Shown here: positions 1 through 9,676 of the stretch, in pieces
How the letters are laid out: each line of letters starts with the position of its first letter
Position numbering within the stretch: position 1 is the first letter of the stretch
Assembly (NCBI GenBank): GCA_002338615.1
Contig: DDIS01000177.1
Coordinates: 6,133 to 70,132 of the forward strand
DNA: 64,000 nt
Origin: Proteobacteria bacterium UBA1844
Lineage (GTDB): Bacteria > Pseudomonadota > Gammaproteobacteria > Steroidobacterales > Woeseiaceae
Reading direction: 5' to 3'
Notes under the pieces: generated by a model
Told to the model about the DNA's origin: nothing
The model's input: the letters and a program-made list of their open reading frames with translations, nothing else
Databases searched by the model: none
Program-made: the position numbers and the translations under genes

Positions 1-3000
1 TGTTGACATCCATCAGGTCCGCGCCGAAGGAATTACGCACGGTAATGACGTAGGGCACCATCTGGCCCCGCGTGACGTTCAGCGCCGGCGTGGTCTTCGT
101 GACTGCGACGGCGCCACCCAGTTGCGGGTCGACCGGGATGTGGTTGTTAAAGAGCTGACTCGACCCCGGCTTCTGGCTGTCACTCAGGATCAGGTGTGCG
201 TGGTACACGGTTCCCTGGCTGCGGGCCGGCTGCGATGTCGGCGGCGCAAACTCCGAGGGCTGTATTTCGCAATGTGCACTGGTCGCAAAGATTGCGTCGT
301 CGGTGCCACCCGGGCAGGACGGCACATTGAACGGCAGCGTGGTCGGACCGGTGGTCGGCGGTATCAGTTGCGATGCGCCCGGCACATAGCCGTTCGTCGG
401 CGGTACGATTTCAATCGTGTAATTCGCACCGCTCGGGCAGGCCGGGTCCGAGAAGTTCATGTCGAACTTGTAGTAACCGTTCGAGACCGTGACCTGGCCC
501 TGCTGCGCCGGATCATCAAAGCAGCTCGCCGGTATCGATGTGTTACGTCGTGCGTCGAACATCGTGAGCGTGGCACCCGCAACCGGCGAGCGCGTAACCG
601 CATCGTAAACGACACCGTTCGGATCGATCGGCAGGTTCAGGTCGCGCAGGTTACTGCCGCCCTGTACCTCGATGAGATCAATGCGCTGCAGGCCGTCAGT
701 AAAGTCGGAATCAGTCACACCGAGCAGCGCCGTACGAGAACCTGCGCCGGGTGCTCTGAACAGCAGCGAGTATTCCTGGCCGAGGGCGTAGTTCGGCTGC
801 ACGCCCATGAGCACGTAAGTGCCATCGGCCGTGGTCTGCATCGTCCGTATCGGCGTGTCGTCGAGCAACAGTGTCACGGTCCAGCCCTCGAGACCGAGCT
901 CGCCGCCATCGAACGTGTTGTCGTAATCCGAGTCGTGGAAAATCTGGCCGCTCAGGATGCCCGTGTTCGGCATGCCGCCAACGTCGATATTCACCGTTGC
1001 CGACGCCATTTGCTGCGGATCGTTCCAGTACACCGTTGCGGTGTTGCTGATCGTTGTCCCGTCGTCGAGGTTCGGGTTGATGATCGCGCGAAAGCGCAGC
1101 GTGATCGTCGCGCCCGGTTCGAGCGCACCGTAACTGGTCGAGTAGTCCGCCGTGATTAATGCGCCCGTAACGGTGATGCCGTTCATCTGCCCGTTCAGCG
1201 TTGCGGACTGATCGACGTAGGCGAGGTAACCGGGTATCGGGTCGTCGAGATTATCCAGCAGCGAGATATACAAGGCAGGGACCGGGCCGATGTTCTGCAC
1301 GGTCACCTTGTATTCGAGGGTCGCGCCCGCAATGGCCGGGCCGCCGCCAACTACCGCGACTTCCTTGGTGATCGACAATTGCTGCGCATCGCCAACGACC
1401 ACCACGGTCGGTTCCGGGCCGGTTGCCGGATTGCCGTCACCATCGGTCAGGAGGTTCGGTGCCTCGGCGCTGTAGACGGTTGCCTGGTTGGTGATCAGCG
1501 TTCCCGTCGGCACATTGTCATCGACGAGGAGGTCGAACTGCACTACGGCTGCCTCGCCCGGTGACAGCACGCCGTCATTGCCCGCGGGCAACGGTGGCGT
1601 CAGGTCTGCCGAACTTATCGGTATCTGGGCAGCAAGCGGGAACGCGCCACCATCGGGTTGCCCTACCGGGTAGCCATTCAGCGTCGTCGTGTCGGGTACA
1701 TAACTCGTATTCAGCGGCACGTTGTCCGACAACTCGGTATCGGTCGCCGGCACCGCGCCGTTGTTGTACACGGTAATGGTGTAGCGCAGCACGTCACCCG
1801 GGTCGACAATGCCCGGCGAGCCCGCGTCCACCTGCAGCACGGCAGACTTGGTCGCGAACAAGAGCGGGTAATTGCCCACGACATCGCGGGTCGGATCGTT
1901 TGCAACCGGTGTGCGCGGATCATCCGATGGCTGGTTCGAGATGCCATAGCCCACGGCATCGAGGAACGCCTGGTTCTCGATGATGGTGCCGTCGGGCACA
2001 TCCGGGTACACGACTACGTCAAAATTGATCGTGGCCGTGTTGTCCGCGATCGCCGCGTTCATGACGCCGGGCGTCGTGTCCTGCGGCGCATTGACATCGA
2101 TGCCGTCGGCGAGCGGCGTACCGCCGTTGCCCGCATCCGGCAGTGCGACGCCGTTTAATAGTGTGCTGCCCGCGACGTAAGTCGTGTTCTCCGGCAGCTG
2201 GTCGAAGATCTCGACGCCATTGGCATTGTCGGTACCGACGTTCTGCACCGTGATCGTGTAGCGCATCGTTTCGCCGGCCAGCAATACGTTCGGGTCGCCC
2301 TCGAGGTAGCTCGAGATCTTCTCGATTCGGAACGCGGGCGCCGATTCGATCAGCACCTGGGTCGGGTCTTCGTCACCGACCACGTTCGGGTCAGCGGCGC
2401 CGTTCTGGTACGGGTCGTCACTCAAGCCCACCGTGTAACCGGCGAACAGGATCTCGGACTGGTTGCTCACGTAGCTGCCGTTCGCGATAACCGGTGCAAG
2501 ATCGACCTCAAACTCGATCTGGATGCTGTCGCCGATACCGCCAAGACTCAGGTTGCGGATATCCAGCAAACCGGTGCCGCTGGCGCCGCCGTTCGCATCG
2601 GTGTTGGTGATATCCGCGCCGTCCGGATAGGTCAGCAGGTTCAGCGAACCGGGCAGGAAAGCGGGCACCGCGTTCAGCGCATCGAGCGTATCCACGATGC
2701 TGAAACCGGCAAGCGGTGTATCGCTGACGTTCTCGACATGCAGCGTGTAGCGCAAGCGCTCGCCCGGTGTTGCCAGCGTTGCCGGGTTCTCGCCCGTGCT
2801 CATGTTGACGACCGTCTTCTCGAACACCAGCAACGGTGTGAAGACGACGACCGTGTGCGCATCCTCATGGTCGAGCACATTAATGGTGCCGTCCGTCAGC
2901 GCGCGCGTGTAGCTGCGCGCATAGTTGAGCTGGTCCGGGTCAGTTACGTCGATGCTGAACCACTCGGTGGCAGCCGCGACGTTGGTGAGGTTCGCGGACT

Positions 3001-6000
3001 GCTGGCTGTCAGCATCGAGATAGGCCGCGTAGTTGACGATCAGGCGCTGGTCGGCGCCCACGGCGGCGGCCGGTGTCAGCGTTGTAATCGTCAGCGTACA
3101 GTCGGGGTCGCCGACAAACGCAACCGAATAATCCGCACCTTCGGCGAGCACCGGCGATATGGCTGTCGTGCCATCAGCGGCGAATATCTGCGCCGTGAAA
3201 TTCGCGGGCGCTGCATCGCAGGTACCGCCATCCGCCTGGTTCGGCAGCACGTCATACAGCGTCAGGTTGTAGGCCGGCGAGTCGCCGGTGTTGTGCACGT
3301 TCAGCGTAAAGTTGCCCGGCACGCCAAGCTGCATTTGCGGTGGGCCGGATTTTTCCAGGGTGAGCTCGTCGGGTCCGACAATCGTCATGGCAGCCGTCGT
3401 GCCCGGATCCCCCGGCAGTACGGTTGCGGGTGCGTTGTCCAGGCGGTTGTAGGTATAGGCTGCCGTGTTCGTAAAGTTCAGTCCGCTGACGTTGCTTGCC
3501 GTGTCGTCGAGGCGCACCGTGATATCGAGCACGACCTGCTGGCCGATCGGGATGTCGATGCCGTTCGTTACGTCTTCGATGACGAGATTGGTCGCATCGC
3601 CCGTGTTCTCGGGCGCGAAAACACCGGGGCCTGAGACCTGCGTGACCGCGACGTAGCTCATGTTCGCGGCGGACGCGCCGAGATCGTCGAGTATGCGCAC
3701 GTCGTATATCGGTACCGGATGTGGCGTGCCCGGCACGGTAATCCGGTAACGGAATTCTTCACCGATAGCCGCCGTCGCCTGCGTGTTCGCTTTTACCAGC
3801 GCCGCGGGGGGTCCGACCGGGTACGGCGTTCCGTCTGCGGTAGCAGGACCGTAGCAGTAGTCATCAGGCTGCGTGACGTTCGGGCAGCCGGCGCCGGTAC
3901 GCTCGTAGACGTCGACGGTATCGCGCGAGGTCCAGTCGACCCAGACAATATTGGTGAGTGCGATGTTCTCGTCGGCCGGTTGATCCAGGCGTACCCGGTA
4001 GGTGACTTCGAGCGTCGCACCCGGTGCGATATCGAGGCTGCCGTCGTTGTTACCGGCGCCCCAGAGCAACGGCCCATCCGGTGCACCGGTGGGAATGCCG
4101 ACGAAACCGGCGACGGGGACTCCGTCAATTTGTGCGGTTGGCGTGTACGAGACGTCAAGTGTCAGTTCTGGCGGCAGCGTGTCGGTGATATTCGTGTCGT
4201 ACGCGATGGCATTGCCAGGGTTCGGGATGGTCAGCACGTACTGCACGAGGTCGCCAAGGGCGATCGGGTCGCCGGGCTGTTTGCCCGGTGTCACATTGCT
4301 GATCGCCTTGGCGGCGGTCAGCGAAGGTTCCGTTGCCTGGATGGCAGCCGTCGTATCGTTCAACGCCTCCTGCAGGTTCGTATCGCCGTTTTCAAAGTAC
4401 AGCGTCGCGGAGTTTTGCAGGGTGCTGCCGACGTTCGTATCCAGATCATTATTGAGGCGAGCGCGGTAGCTGATGCGGATATACGGATTGATGTCCTGCA
4501 CCGCAGTGTCGTCTTCGGTTTCGGTCGTGACCGAGCCGATATCCCAGCTGATATTGTTTGCGGCGCCATCGGCGGGGACCGCGTTGAATGCTGCAACGTC
4601 TGGTGCCTGGCCGTTGATGCTGGCAATGCCGGCGAACTCGTAGGTGACATCGAAATCGGCGTTATCGGCGAGCACGTAACTCGCGTTGCCGAATGCCAGG
4701 TTGTCGTCGAGCGACACCGTGTTGCTCACGCCCTCCGGCAGGTTCAGCAGCACTTCGAATGCCTTGTGCGCACCAATCTCCGGCGCCATCGCCGGGTCGA
4801 GGTCGGTCTTGTCGATGGTCAACGGCGTTACATAAACCGAGTCACTTGCTTCTGCTTCGTAATTGTTCAGCGTGTCTGCGGCATTCGGCAGCGCGCCAAT
4901 GCGCATACCATCGACGTCTCCGTTCACACCGATCGTGCCACCCGTGTTCAGTGCCGTGTTTTGATCCGGCAGGGACGTCCAGTCGGCTTCAATCGTGTTC
5001 TCGAGCACCTGCAGTGGTTCGACATCGGCGCCGACTTCGACGACAAACGTAAAGCTGACCGTGGCTCCGGGAGCGATCGCGTAGCCGGGGTCATAGCTGA
5101 ACAGCGGACTGTCGGGCCCGTACGTTGTCGTATCGACGTTCGGCGGGTTCGTGCCCGCAACGTCGCCAATGTAGGTCAGGTCGACACCCGTCAGGTCGTC
5201 AAGGAAGCGCGGGTTGTACGCAGTCGCCGTGCCGTTGTTAGTGGCGGTGACGGTGACCGTCAGGCGATCGCTGGCGTCCGTCTCATCGACTGAAAATTCT
5301 TTCGTCAACTCAAGAAGTGGTTCTGAAATGACGACCTCGGCCGCGTCGAAGTCGATGACGACGGTATTCGAGGCCTGGTCCACGTAGCTGACGTAGGTTT
5401 GCGTGTAGGTACCACCGTTGCCGATAACGTAGCCGTCTCTGCTCGCGTCAACGTTCTCGATGCGGGCAATGAACTGGATACCGAAATCGAAACGGCGATC
5501 GGTTCGCGGTGACTGCGTTACCGTCTGGTTACCGAAACTCCACTGGACTTCCGTATCGGTACAGGTGGGCGTAAACGTGCCACCTGGCATAAAGCCGGCC
5601 CCGTCGTAGGGCGGTGCGTCCAGGTTAATGTCCGGCGCATCGGTACAGCGCATGCCCGCCGGAAGTTCGTCACGAATGGTAAAATTGCGCAGCTGTGCAA
5701 CCGGGATCAGGGTGCGCAACTCGAATTCCAGTTCTTCACCGATTGAAACCGGCTGCGGGCCGGTCACGACGGCCGGTGTATTCGACAACCTGAGGATTGT
5801 TTTCGGCTCCACTTCGACCGGAATGATCTGGATCGTTGCATCGCCTGGCGCCGACACGTATTGACGGGCACCGCCGATCTCGCCGTTCGCGCCGAGCGGA
5901 TTGGTCTGGCTGCCGGATGCGCCTTCGAGGCTGTCATAGCTTGCGACGGCCGAGTTGGTCAGCATCTGCAGCGGTGATACATCGTCGTACGGGTCAACGC

Positions 6001-9000
6001 GGTAATAGAAAACCACGCTGTCGCCCGCATCGATGCGCAGCAACGGGTCGCTGTGCGTGTAGTCGGTGATGATCTGCGCCGGCGTACCATTCAGGAAAAT
6101 ATTGTCCGGCACGATCTGGCCTTCGCCGGCCGCCTCGTCAATTTCGGCGTTGCCGTCGTTGTCGAGGCCATCGGTCTCGAGCGGATCGACGATAACGAGA
6201 TCGGACGGGTCGGTGTCGGTGGTGACGGTGACGTCATACGCAGGCGCGCGGTTCACACCACCAGCAGCCGCTTCGTTGGCAACCGTTACGCGATAGATAT
6301 AGGTGTCGTACGCATCGCCGTCATCGGCGAGCGGAACGAAGTTGCTACAGGCCGGTCCGGCGCCATAAATGGTTTCGTTGCAGACTTCCTGCACCACGGT
6401 CAGCCGTGGCTCGGTCACGGCCAGGTCAACGCGACGACGGAATTCGGGTGGGTAGCCGAAGGTATTCGGATCGAGATCGTAGATCTGTTCCGCGCCGGTC
6501 AACTGGTTCAAAAAGACCGCCTGGAAATTCGACGTCAGTACGTTTCTTGACTGTGCGGCGTGCACATTCGGCGGCGCACGCTGGTCCTGCGGGTCGTTGA
6601 GCAGCCGCGTCGTTACGTCGACGCGGAACCAATGGTCTTTTTCGAAGATACGTTCGTTGACGACGTCCGAGTTATGGGTCCAGTCGAATGCCGCCTCATC
6701 GAGCGGCAACGGCGGAGGATTCAGTACCGCGTTCTTGATCTCGGGTGTGCTGTAACCCGGCGCGAACGGATCGGTGGATGAAATGTAACCCTGGCCGTCG
6801 GGAATATTGTCGATAACCTGTATGTCCTGGACGGCGATGTAGTCGAAGCCCAGGGTTTCGAAACCGAACCAGCCGCCGGACTCGATATGGAACTCGCATT
6901 CCTCACCGATCTGGATCAAAGCATCGGGGCTGCCCGGGGGCGGATTGTTTTCGGTACAGATGCCCTGTTGCGTCTTGACCAGGTTGTAGCCGACGACCCG
7001 GGACCAGAGCGTATCGACCGTGTAGTCGTTGGCTCGCGGCAATACACCGTCACCTCGATTGGTCGGCGCCGGGAACGTGAGCAGCGTACCGTCGGAGAGC
7101 GTGATTTCACCGATTACATCGACCCGGTAGGTCAGGTCATCGTCAATCGCACCCGGATTCTTGACGACCTCGAAATCCAGGCTGCGGGTCGAGTGCGGAC
7201 CGATGCGACCCGGGCTGCAGCGATAGACTGTCGCCGATGTCGGCAGTACCACAGGATCTGTCCAGACGGGCTGCGGCGGCGGGTTCGTCTCGAGCGTACA
7301 GCTGCCGGGCGCGGTCTGTACCGTCATCGCCTCGCCAAAGGTCACGTAGGCGAAGTAGTTGTCGGCATCGTGGCCGCCGTTGTTGTTGAGATCGACCCTG
7401 AGTGGGAGTACGTCCGTATTGGTCAGGATGAAGATCAGTTCGCCGCCCGTGTTGTCGGGGTCGATGTCTTCAGGTTCCGCCGTGTCCGTCGAATTGAATA
7501 GTTCGTTGTGCACGGTGCCCGGGTTGCAAAACTCTTCGAACCAGACTTCCAGCTCGTTCTGGATATCGAAAGTCTCGGTCGGGTCGGTGTTCGCCGGGGT
7601 GCTGCCGGGGCTTTCGACGCGAACGTCGAGGTACGCCTCGCGGTCGTAATACTGGGGATCGATCAGCACTGCGCCAAAGATGACGGTCAGCGTATCGCCG
7701 TTGCGCAGCATGTGTTTCTGGTCGGGAAATTCGGCGTTGGTGGTGCTGCTCGTCACCAGGAACTCGGGCTCAGTATTATCGAGCGGATTGGCCGGCAGAG
7801 CCGGGTTGGTCCACACGATCGTATCGAGCATGCCGGGATAGGCATTGCCGTAGGCAGGCGTGACCGTTGCTGTTGGTACGAAGGTCGCGTCAACGACATA
7901 CTCGACAGGCAGCAGATTTCTGAGTTTGAGCCCGTCGACTAAGTCGCCCTTGATCGTACCGCCGGAATTGTTCGTAATGCGGATGCGTACCCGGCCCCTG
8001 CTGCCGATCGGCTGAGTGCTCGAGTTGGCGCCGATAAAGTCCACATCGAAATCGAGGTCCTGGTCGGACAAGGTGTTGAGGTTGGCATTATCGAGCAGCG
8101 CCATTTGCCCCGTTGATGTCGCGTTCAAACCACCGGGAGGTGCTTCGACTTCGCAGCCCCACTCGGCCGAGGTCACCGTGTTCGTCCGGTTCGTGCAGGA
8201 GTCGGTTACACGACCGACGAGATAGAAGGAATTGGTGCCGCCCGCCGGCGCCGCTATGTACGGATTCGGGCCGCCACCGAACAGGCCTGCAACGTTGACG
8301 TTGTTGACCTGTGTTACGCCACCCACTGAGCTACAGTCTCCGGGACCGCCGGTATTCGTTGCGACCGCATTCGCATCTGCGCCACTGTCACAAATGTAGT
8401 CGATGACATAGTTGCCGGGATTCATCACGTCGCTGAATGTGAAATCCTGCAGATCTGCATCGCCGTTGTTCTGCACCTGGATGCGCCAGATGACATCGTC
8501 ACCCTCGTGCCCGTAAACGGTATCGGTGTAGCTGCCGGTGCCCTGGCCAGCGTCGACGTTGCGCCCGGTCTTGATGATGTTGAGTTCGGGTTCGTCCAGC
8601 GGCAACACCCCGGGCCCGGTTTCACTGGTGTGGCGATAGCTGGTTTCGCAACTCGGTGCGAATTCGATCTCGGCAGCGATCGTGCGATCGGCCCCGACCA
8701 GGCCTTCTTCGCCGACTGATGCATGGCGACGAACCTGGAACTGGACCGTCAAGGTTCGCGAGTTGCCAATACCGTTGGGGGCTGTTTCGAGTTCGAACGC
8801 GTTACTGAGTGTCCAGGTAAGGTTTGACCCTGCCGCGCCGCTGACTACGGGTTCTACTGCCGGCGGAGTCGCCTGGTTGCTTGCGGAGAACGTCGTTGTA
8901 CCAGGAACGTAGGTGAGGCCGGATGCTGCAAGGTCTTCGCGAATGACGATGTCGGTGAAGTCTGCATCGTCCGCGTTGCGATACGGATTCTCGATTTCAA

Positions 9001-9235
9001 TCCGGACCGTACCGGTGCCGCACAGCTCGCAGAAGCTGACCGAGAAATCGTGGTTGATAATGTTCGCTGTTGGCAGGTCCGCCGGACAATTCGGCGGCAC
9101 CTGGGCCGCTGCATTTTCGCTTGCGGCGAACAGTGCAAGGGCGACCAGCAAAGACGCACACCACGAGCGCAGACGCCGCCCACTGGGTGCGGCACCGAAA
9201 CCCGGATTTCGTGCGGATTCGTGCGAGTAGGCCAT
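1..9235 (-). CDS. Giant exported DUF11-repeat surface protein (3' end outside window)
   Basis: One frame stays open on the minus strand from an ATG at 9235 to the window edge, at least 3078 codons. The frame is the same throughout, so there is no frameshift. Residues 1-45 are a signal peptide: basic stretch, the core SLLVALALFAA, then a likely cleavage near NAAAQ. The rest is a chain of immunoglobulin-like modules with the DUF11 pattern (E-K near the start, RYTITVxNxG in the middle, then DxLP and TYVxGS), for example at about nt 2330-2080, 1870-1480 and 1380-1020. A Cna-B/SdrD-B-like module follows at about nt 966-780 (GQIFHDSDYDNTFD, then GLEGWTVTLL), then another carboxypeptidase-regulatory-like module and a further DUF11 start. 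Such proteins are normally secreted or surface-attached; adhesion is inferred. The C-terminus is not in view, so the anchoring mode is unknown. A riboswitch-like leader lies upstream. Confidence 0.93.
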   Translation of the reverse strand, partial: MAYSHESARNPGFGAAPSGRRLRSWCASLLVALALFAASENAAAQVPPNCPADLPTANIINHDFSVSFCELCGTGTVRIEIENPYRNADDADFTDIVIREDLAASGLTYVPGTTTFSASNQATPPAVEPVVSGAAGSNLTWTLSNAFELETAPNGIGNSRTLTVQFQVRRHASVGEEGLVGADRTIAAEIEFAPSCETSYRHTSETGPGVLPLDEPELNIIKTGRNVDAGQGTGSYTDTVYGHEGDDVIWRIQVQNNGDADLQDFTFSDVMNPGNYVIDYICDSGADANAVATNTGGPGDCSSVGGVTQVNNVNVAGLFGGGPNPYIAAPAGGTNSFYLVGRVTDSCTNRTNTVTSAEWGCEVEAPPGGLNATSTGQMALLDNANLNTLSDQDLDFDVDFIGANSSTQPIGSRGRVRIRITNNSGGTIKGDLVDGLKLRNLLPVEYVVDATFVPTATVTPAYGNAYPGMLDTIVWTNPALPANPLDNTEPEFLVTSSTTNAEFPDQKHMLRNGDTLTVIFGAVLIDPQYYDREAYLDVRVESPGSTPANTDPTETFDIQNELEVWFEEFCNPGTVHNELFNSTDTAEPEDIDPDNTGGELIFILTNTDVLPLRVDLNNNGGHDADNYFAYVTFGEAMTVQTAPGSCTLETNPPPQPVWTDPVVLPTSATVYRCSPGRIGPHSTRSLDFEVVKNPGAIDDDLTYRVDVIGEITLSDGTLLTFPAPTNRGDGVLPRANDYTVDTLWSRVVGYNLVKTQQGICTENNPPPGSPDALIQIGEECEFHIESGGWFGFETLGFDYIAVQDIQVIDNIPDGQGYISSTDPFAPGYSTPEIKNAVLNPPPLPLDEAAFDWTHNSDVVNERIFEKDHWFRVDVTTRLLNDPQDQRAPPNVHAAQSRNVLTSNFQAVFLNQLTGAEQIYDLDPNTFGYPPEFRRRVDLAVTEPRLTVVQEVCNETIYGAGPACSNFVPLADDGDAYDTYIYRVTVANEAAAGGVNRAPAYDVTVTTDTDPSDLVIVDPLETDGLDNDGNAEIDEAAGEGQIVPDNIFLNGTPAQIITDYTHSDPLLRIDAGDSVVFYYRVDPYDDVSPLQMLTNSAVASYDSLEGASGSQTNPLGANGEIGGARQYVSAPGDATIQIIPVEVEPKTILRLSNTPAVVTGPQPVSIGEELEFELRTLIPVAQLRNFTIRDELPAGMRCTDAPDINLDAPPYDGAGFMPGGTFTPTCTDTEVQWSFGNQTVTQSPRTDRRFDFGIQFIARIENVDASRDGYVIGNGGTYTQTYVSYVDQASNTVVIDFDAAEVVISEPLLELTKEFSVDETDASDRLTVTVTATNNGTATAYNPRFLDDLTGVDLTYIGDVAGTNPPNVDTTTYGPDSPLFSYDPGYAIAPGATVSFTFVVEVGADVEPLQVLENTIEADWTSLPDQNTALNTGGTIGVNGDVDGMRIGALPNAADTLNNYEAEASDSVYVTPLTIDKTDLDPAMAPEIGAHKAFEVLLNLPEGVSNTVSLDDNLAFGNASYVLADNADFDVTYEFAGIASINGQAPDVAAFNAVPADGAANNISWDIGSVTTETEDDTAVQDINPYIRISYRARLNNDLDTNVGSTLQNSATLYFENGDTNLQEALNDTTAAIQATEPSLTAAKAISNVTPGKQPGDPIALGDLVQYVLTIPNPGNAIAYDTNITDTLPPELTLDVSYTPTAQIDGVPVAGFVGIPTGAPDGPLLWGAGNNDGSLDIAPGATLEVTYRVRLDQPADENIALTNIVWVDWTSRDTVDVYERTGAGCPNVTQPDDYCYGPATADGTPYPVGPPAALVKANTQATAAIGEEFRYRITVPGTPHPVPIYDVRILDDLGASAANMSYVAVTQVSGPGVFAPENTGDATNLVIEDVTNGIDIPIGQQVVLDITVRLDDTASNVSGLNFTNTAAYTYNRLDNAPATVLPGDPGTTAAMTIVGPDELTLEKSGPPQMQLGVPGNFTLNVHNTGDSPAYNLTLYDVLPNQADGGTCDAAPANFTAQIFAADGTTAISPVLAEGADYSVAFVGDPDCTLTITTLTPAAAVGADQRLIVNYAAYLDADSQQSANLTNVAAATEWFSIDVTDPDQLNYARSYTRALTDGTINVLDHEDAHTVVVFTPLLVFEKTVVNMSTGENPATLATPGERLRYTLHVENVSDTPLAGFSIVDTLDALNAVPAFLPGSLNLLTYPDGADITNTDANGGASGTGLLDIRNLSLGGIGDSIQIEFEVDLAPVIANGSYVSNQSEILFAGYTVGLSDDPYQNGAADPNVVGDEDPTQVLIESAPAFRIEKISSYLEGDPNVLLAGETMRYTITVQNVGTDNANGVEIFDQLPENTTYVAGSTLLNGVALPDAGNGGTPLADGIDVNAPQDTTPGVMNAAIADNTATINFDVVVYPDVPDGTIIENQAFLDAVGYGISNQPSDDPRTPVANDPTRDVVGNYPLLFATKSAVLQVDAGSPGIVDPGDVLRYTITVYNNGAVPATDTELSDNVPLNTSYVPDTTTLNGYPVGQPDGGAFPLAAQIPISSADLTPPLPAGNDGVLSPGEAAVVQFDLLVDDNVPTGTLITNQATVYSAEAPNLLTDGDGNPATGPEPTVVVVGDAQQLSITKEVAVVGGGPAIAGATLEYKVTVQNIGPVPALYISLLDNLDDPIPGYLAYVDQSATLNGQMNGITVTGALITADYSTSYGALEPGATITLRFRAIINPNLDDGTTISNTATVYWNDPQQMASATVNIDVGGMPNTGILSGQIFHDSDYDNTFDGGELGLEGWTVTLLLDDTPIRTMQTTADGTYVLMGVQPNYALGQEYSLLFRAPGAGSRTALLGVTDSDFTDGLQRIDLIEVQGGSNLRDLNLPIDPNGVVYDAVTRSPVAGATLTMFDARRNTSIPASCFDDPAQQGQVTVSNGYYKFDMNFSDPACPSGANYTIEIVPPTNGYVPGASQLIPPTTGPTTLPFNVPSCPGGTDDAIFATSAHCEIQPSEFAPPTSQPARSQGTVYHAHLILSDSQKPGSSQLFNNHIPVDPQLGGAVAVTKTTPALNVTRGQMVPYVITVRNSFGADLMDVN

Positions 9236-9299
9236 TGTCAGCTGCTATGCATCCCTTGCTTGGCTCGTGCACGGCGACTACTCGATGGATTCTCGAATC

Positions 9300-9400
9300 T
9301 CGAGCAGTCCCGCTGCCTGGGAGCCCCTTCCCTTTCGGCCGGTAACTTTGCGACACCGCCTCTGGTGCGGGCGAAGTGGTGCTGCCTTTTGTCTAGTCGA
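9300..9400 (-). promoter_or_regulatory. Candidate cyclic-di-GMP class I (GEMM) riboswitch in the leader of the giant DUF11 gene
   Basis: Read on the minus strand, the leader contains the ordered landmarks of the GEMM-I aptamer: GGCAGCACC (9386-9378), a paired arm returning through GGTG to GTCGCAAAG (9354-9346, compare the family's GACGCAAAG), ACCGGCC (9343-9337), and then CCAGGCAGCGGGACTGC (9320-9304). The last segment matches the AGGUAGCGGGGUUACC hairpin and folds as GCAG/CTGC around CGGGA. The aptamer ends about 65 nt before the ATG at 9235. I see no T-tract terminator behind it, so control of translation is more likely than attenuation. The first hairpin lacks a clear GNRA loop and the pairing of the second arm is imperfect, so a covariance-model search is needed. 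Confidence 0.62.
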
Positions 9401-9606
9401 AACGCGACTATGGCGCATCGCATGAAAAGGGATGTTGACCTGCTTCACAGCTTCGAAAGCCTGCGTCGGCAGACGGCGACAAGCGTGAAACACACAGCAT
9501 TCGCGGTGTCGGGCGAGGAGGGTATAAGCCGCGGTTGCCGCTTATGTAAGGTGAATACGCATGATGCCAATCGCCGCGGCGTATCGCTGCTTATGTCAAC
9601 TTCATC

Positions 9607-9627
9607 GCGGCAGGATGCCGCTCCTAC
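9607..9627 (-). repeat. REP element, single copy
   Basis: On the minus strand this is GTAGGAGCGGCATCCTGCCG plus C, the same core as the element at 25655-25681. It lies in the 441-bp gap between the TonB/AgmX-like gene and the giant DUF11 gene. The rest of the gap (9401-9606 and 9628-9676) shows no convincing gene and must hold the promoter of the giant gene. Confidence 0.7.
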
Positions 9628-9676
9628 GGTCAAGCGGGACCGGGTTACGTTTTCTTATTGACGACGCTGAACCAAA

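Noticed and set aside
122..5293. Long plus-strand frames rich in Arg, Val and Cys (for example 122-1159, 2738-3634, 3719-5293)
   Set aside because: They all lie in one phase opposite the open minus-strand frame of the DUF11 protein. Their composition is unlike any protein family and they have no ribosome sites.
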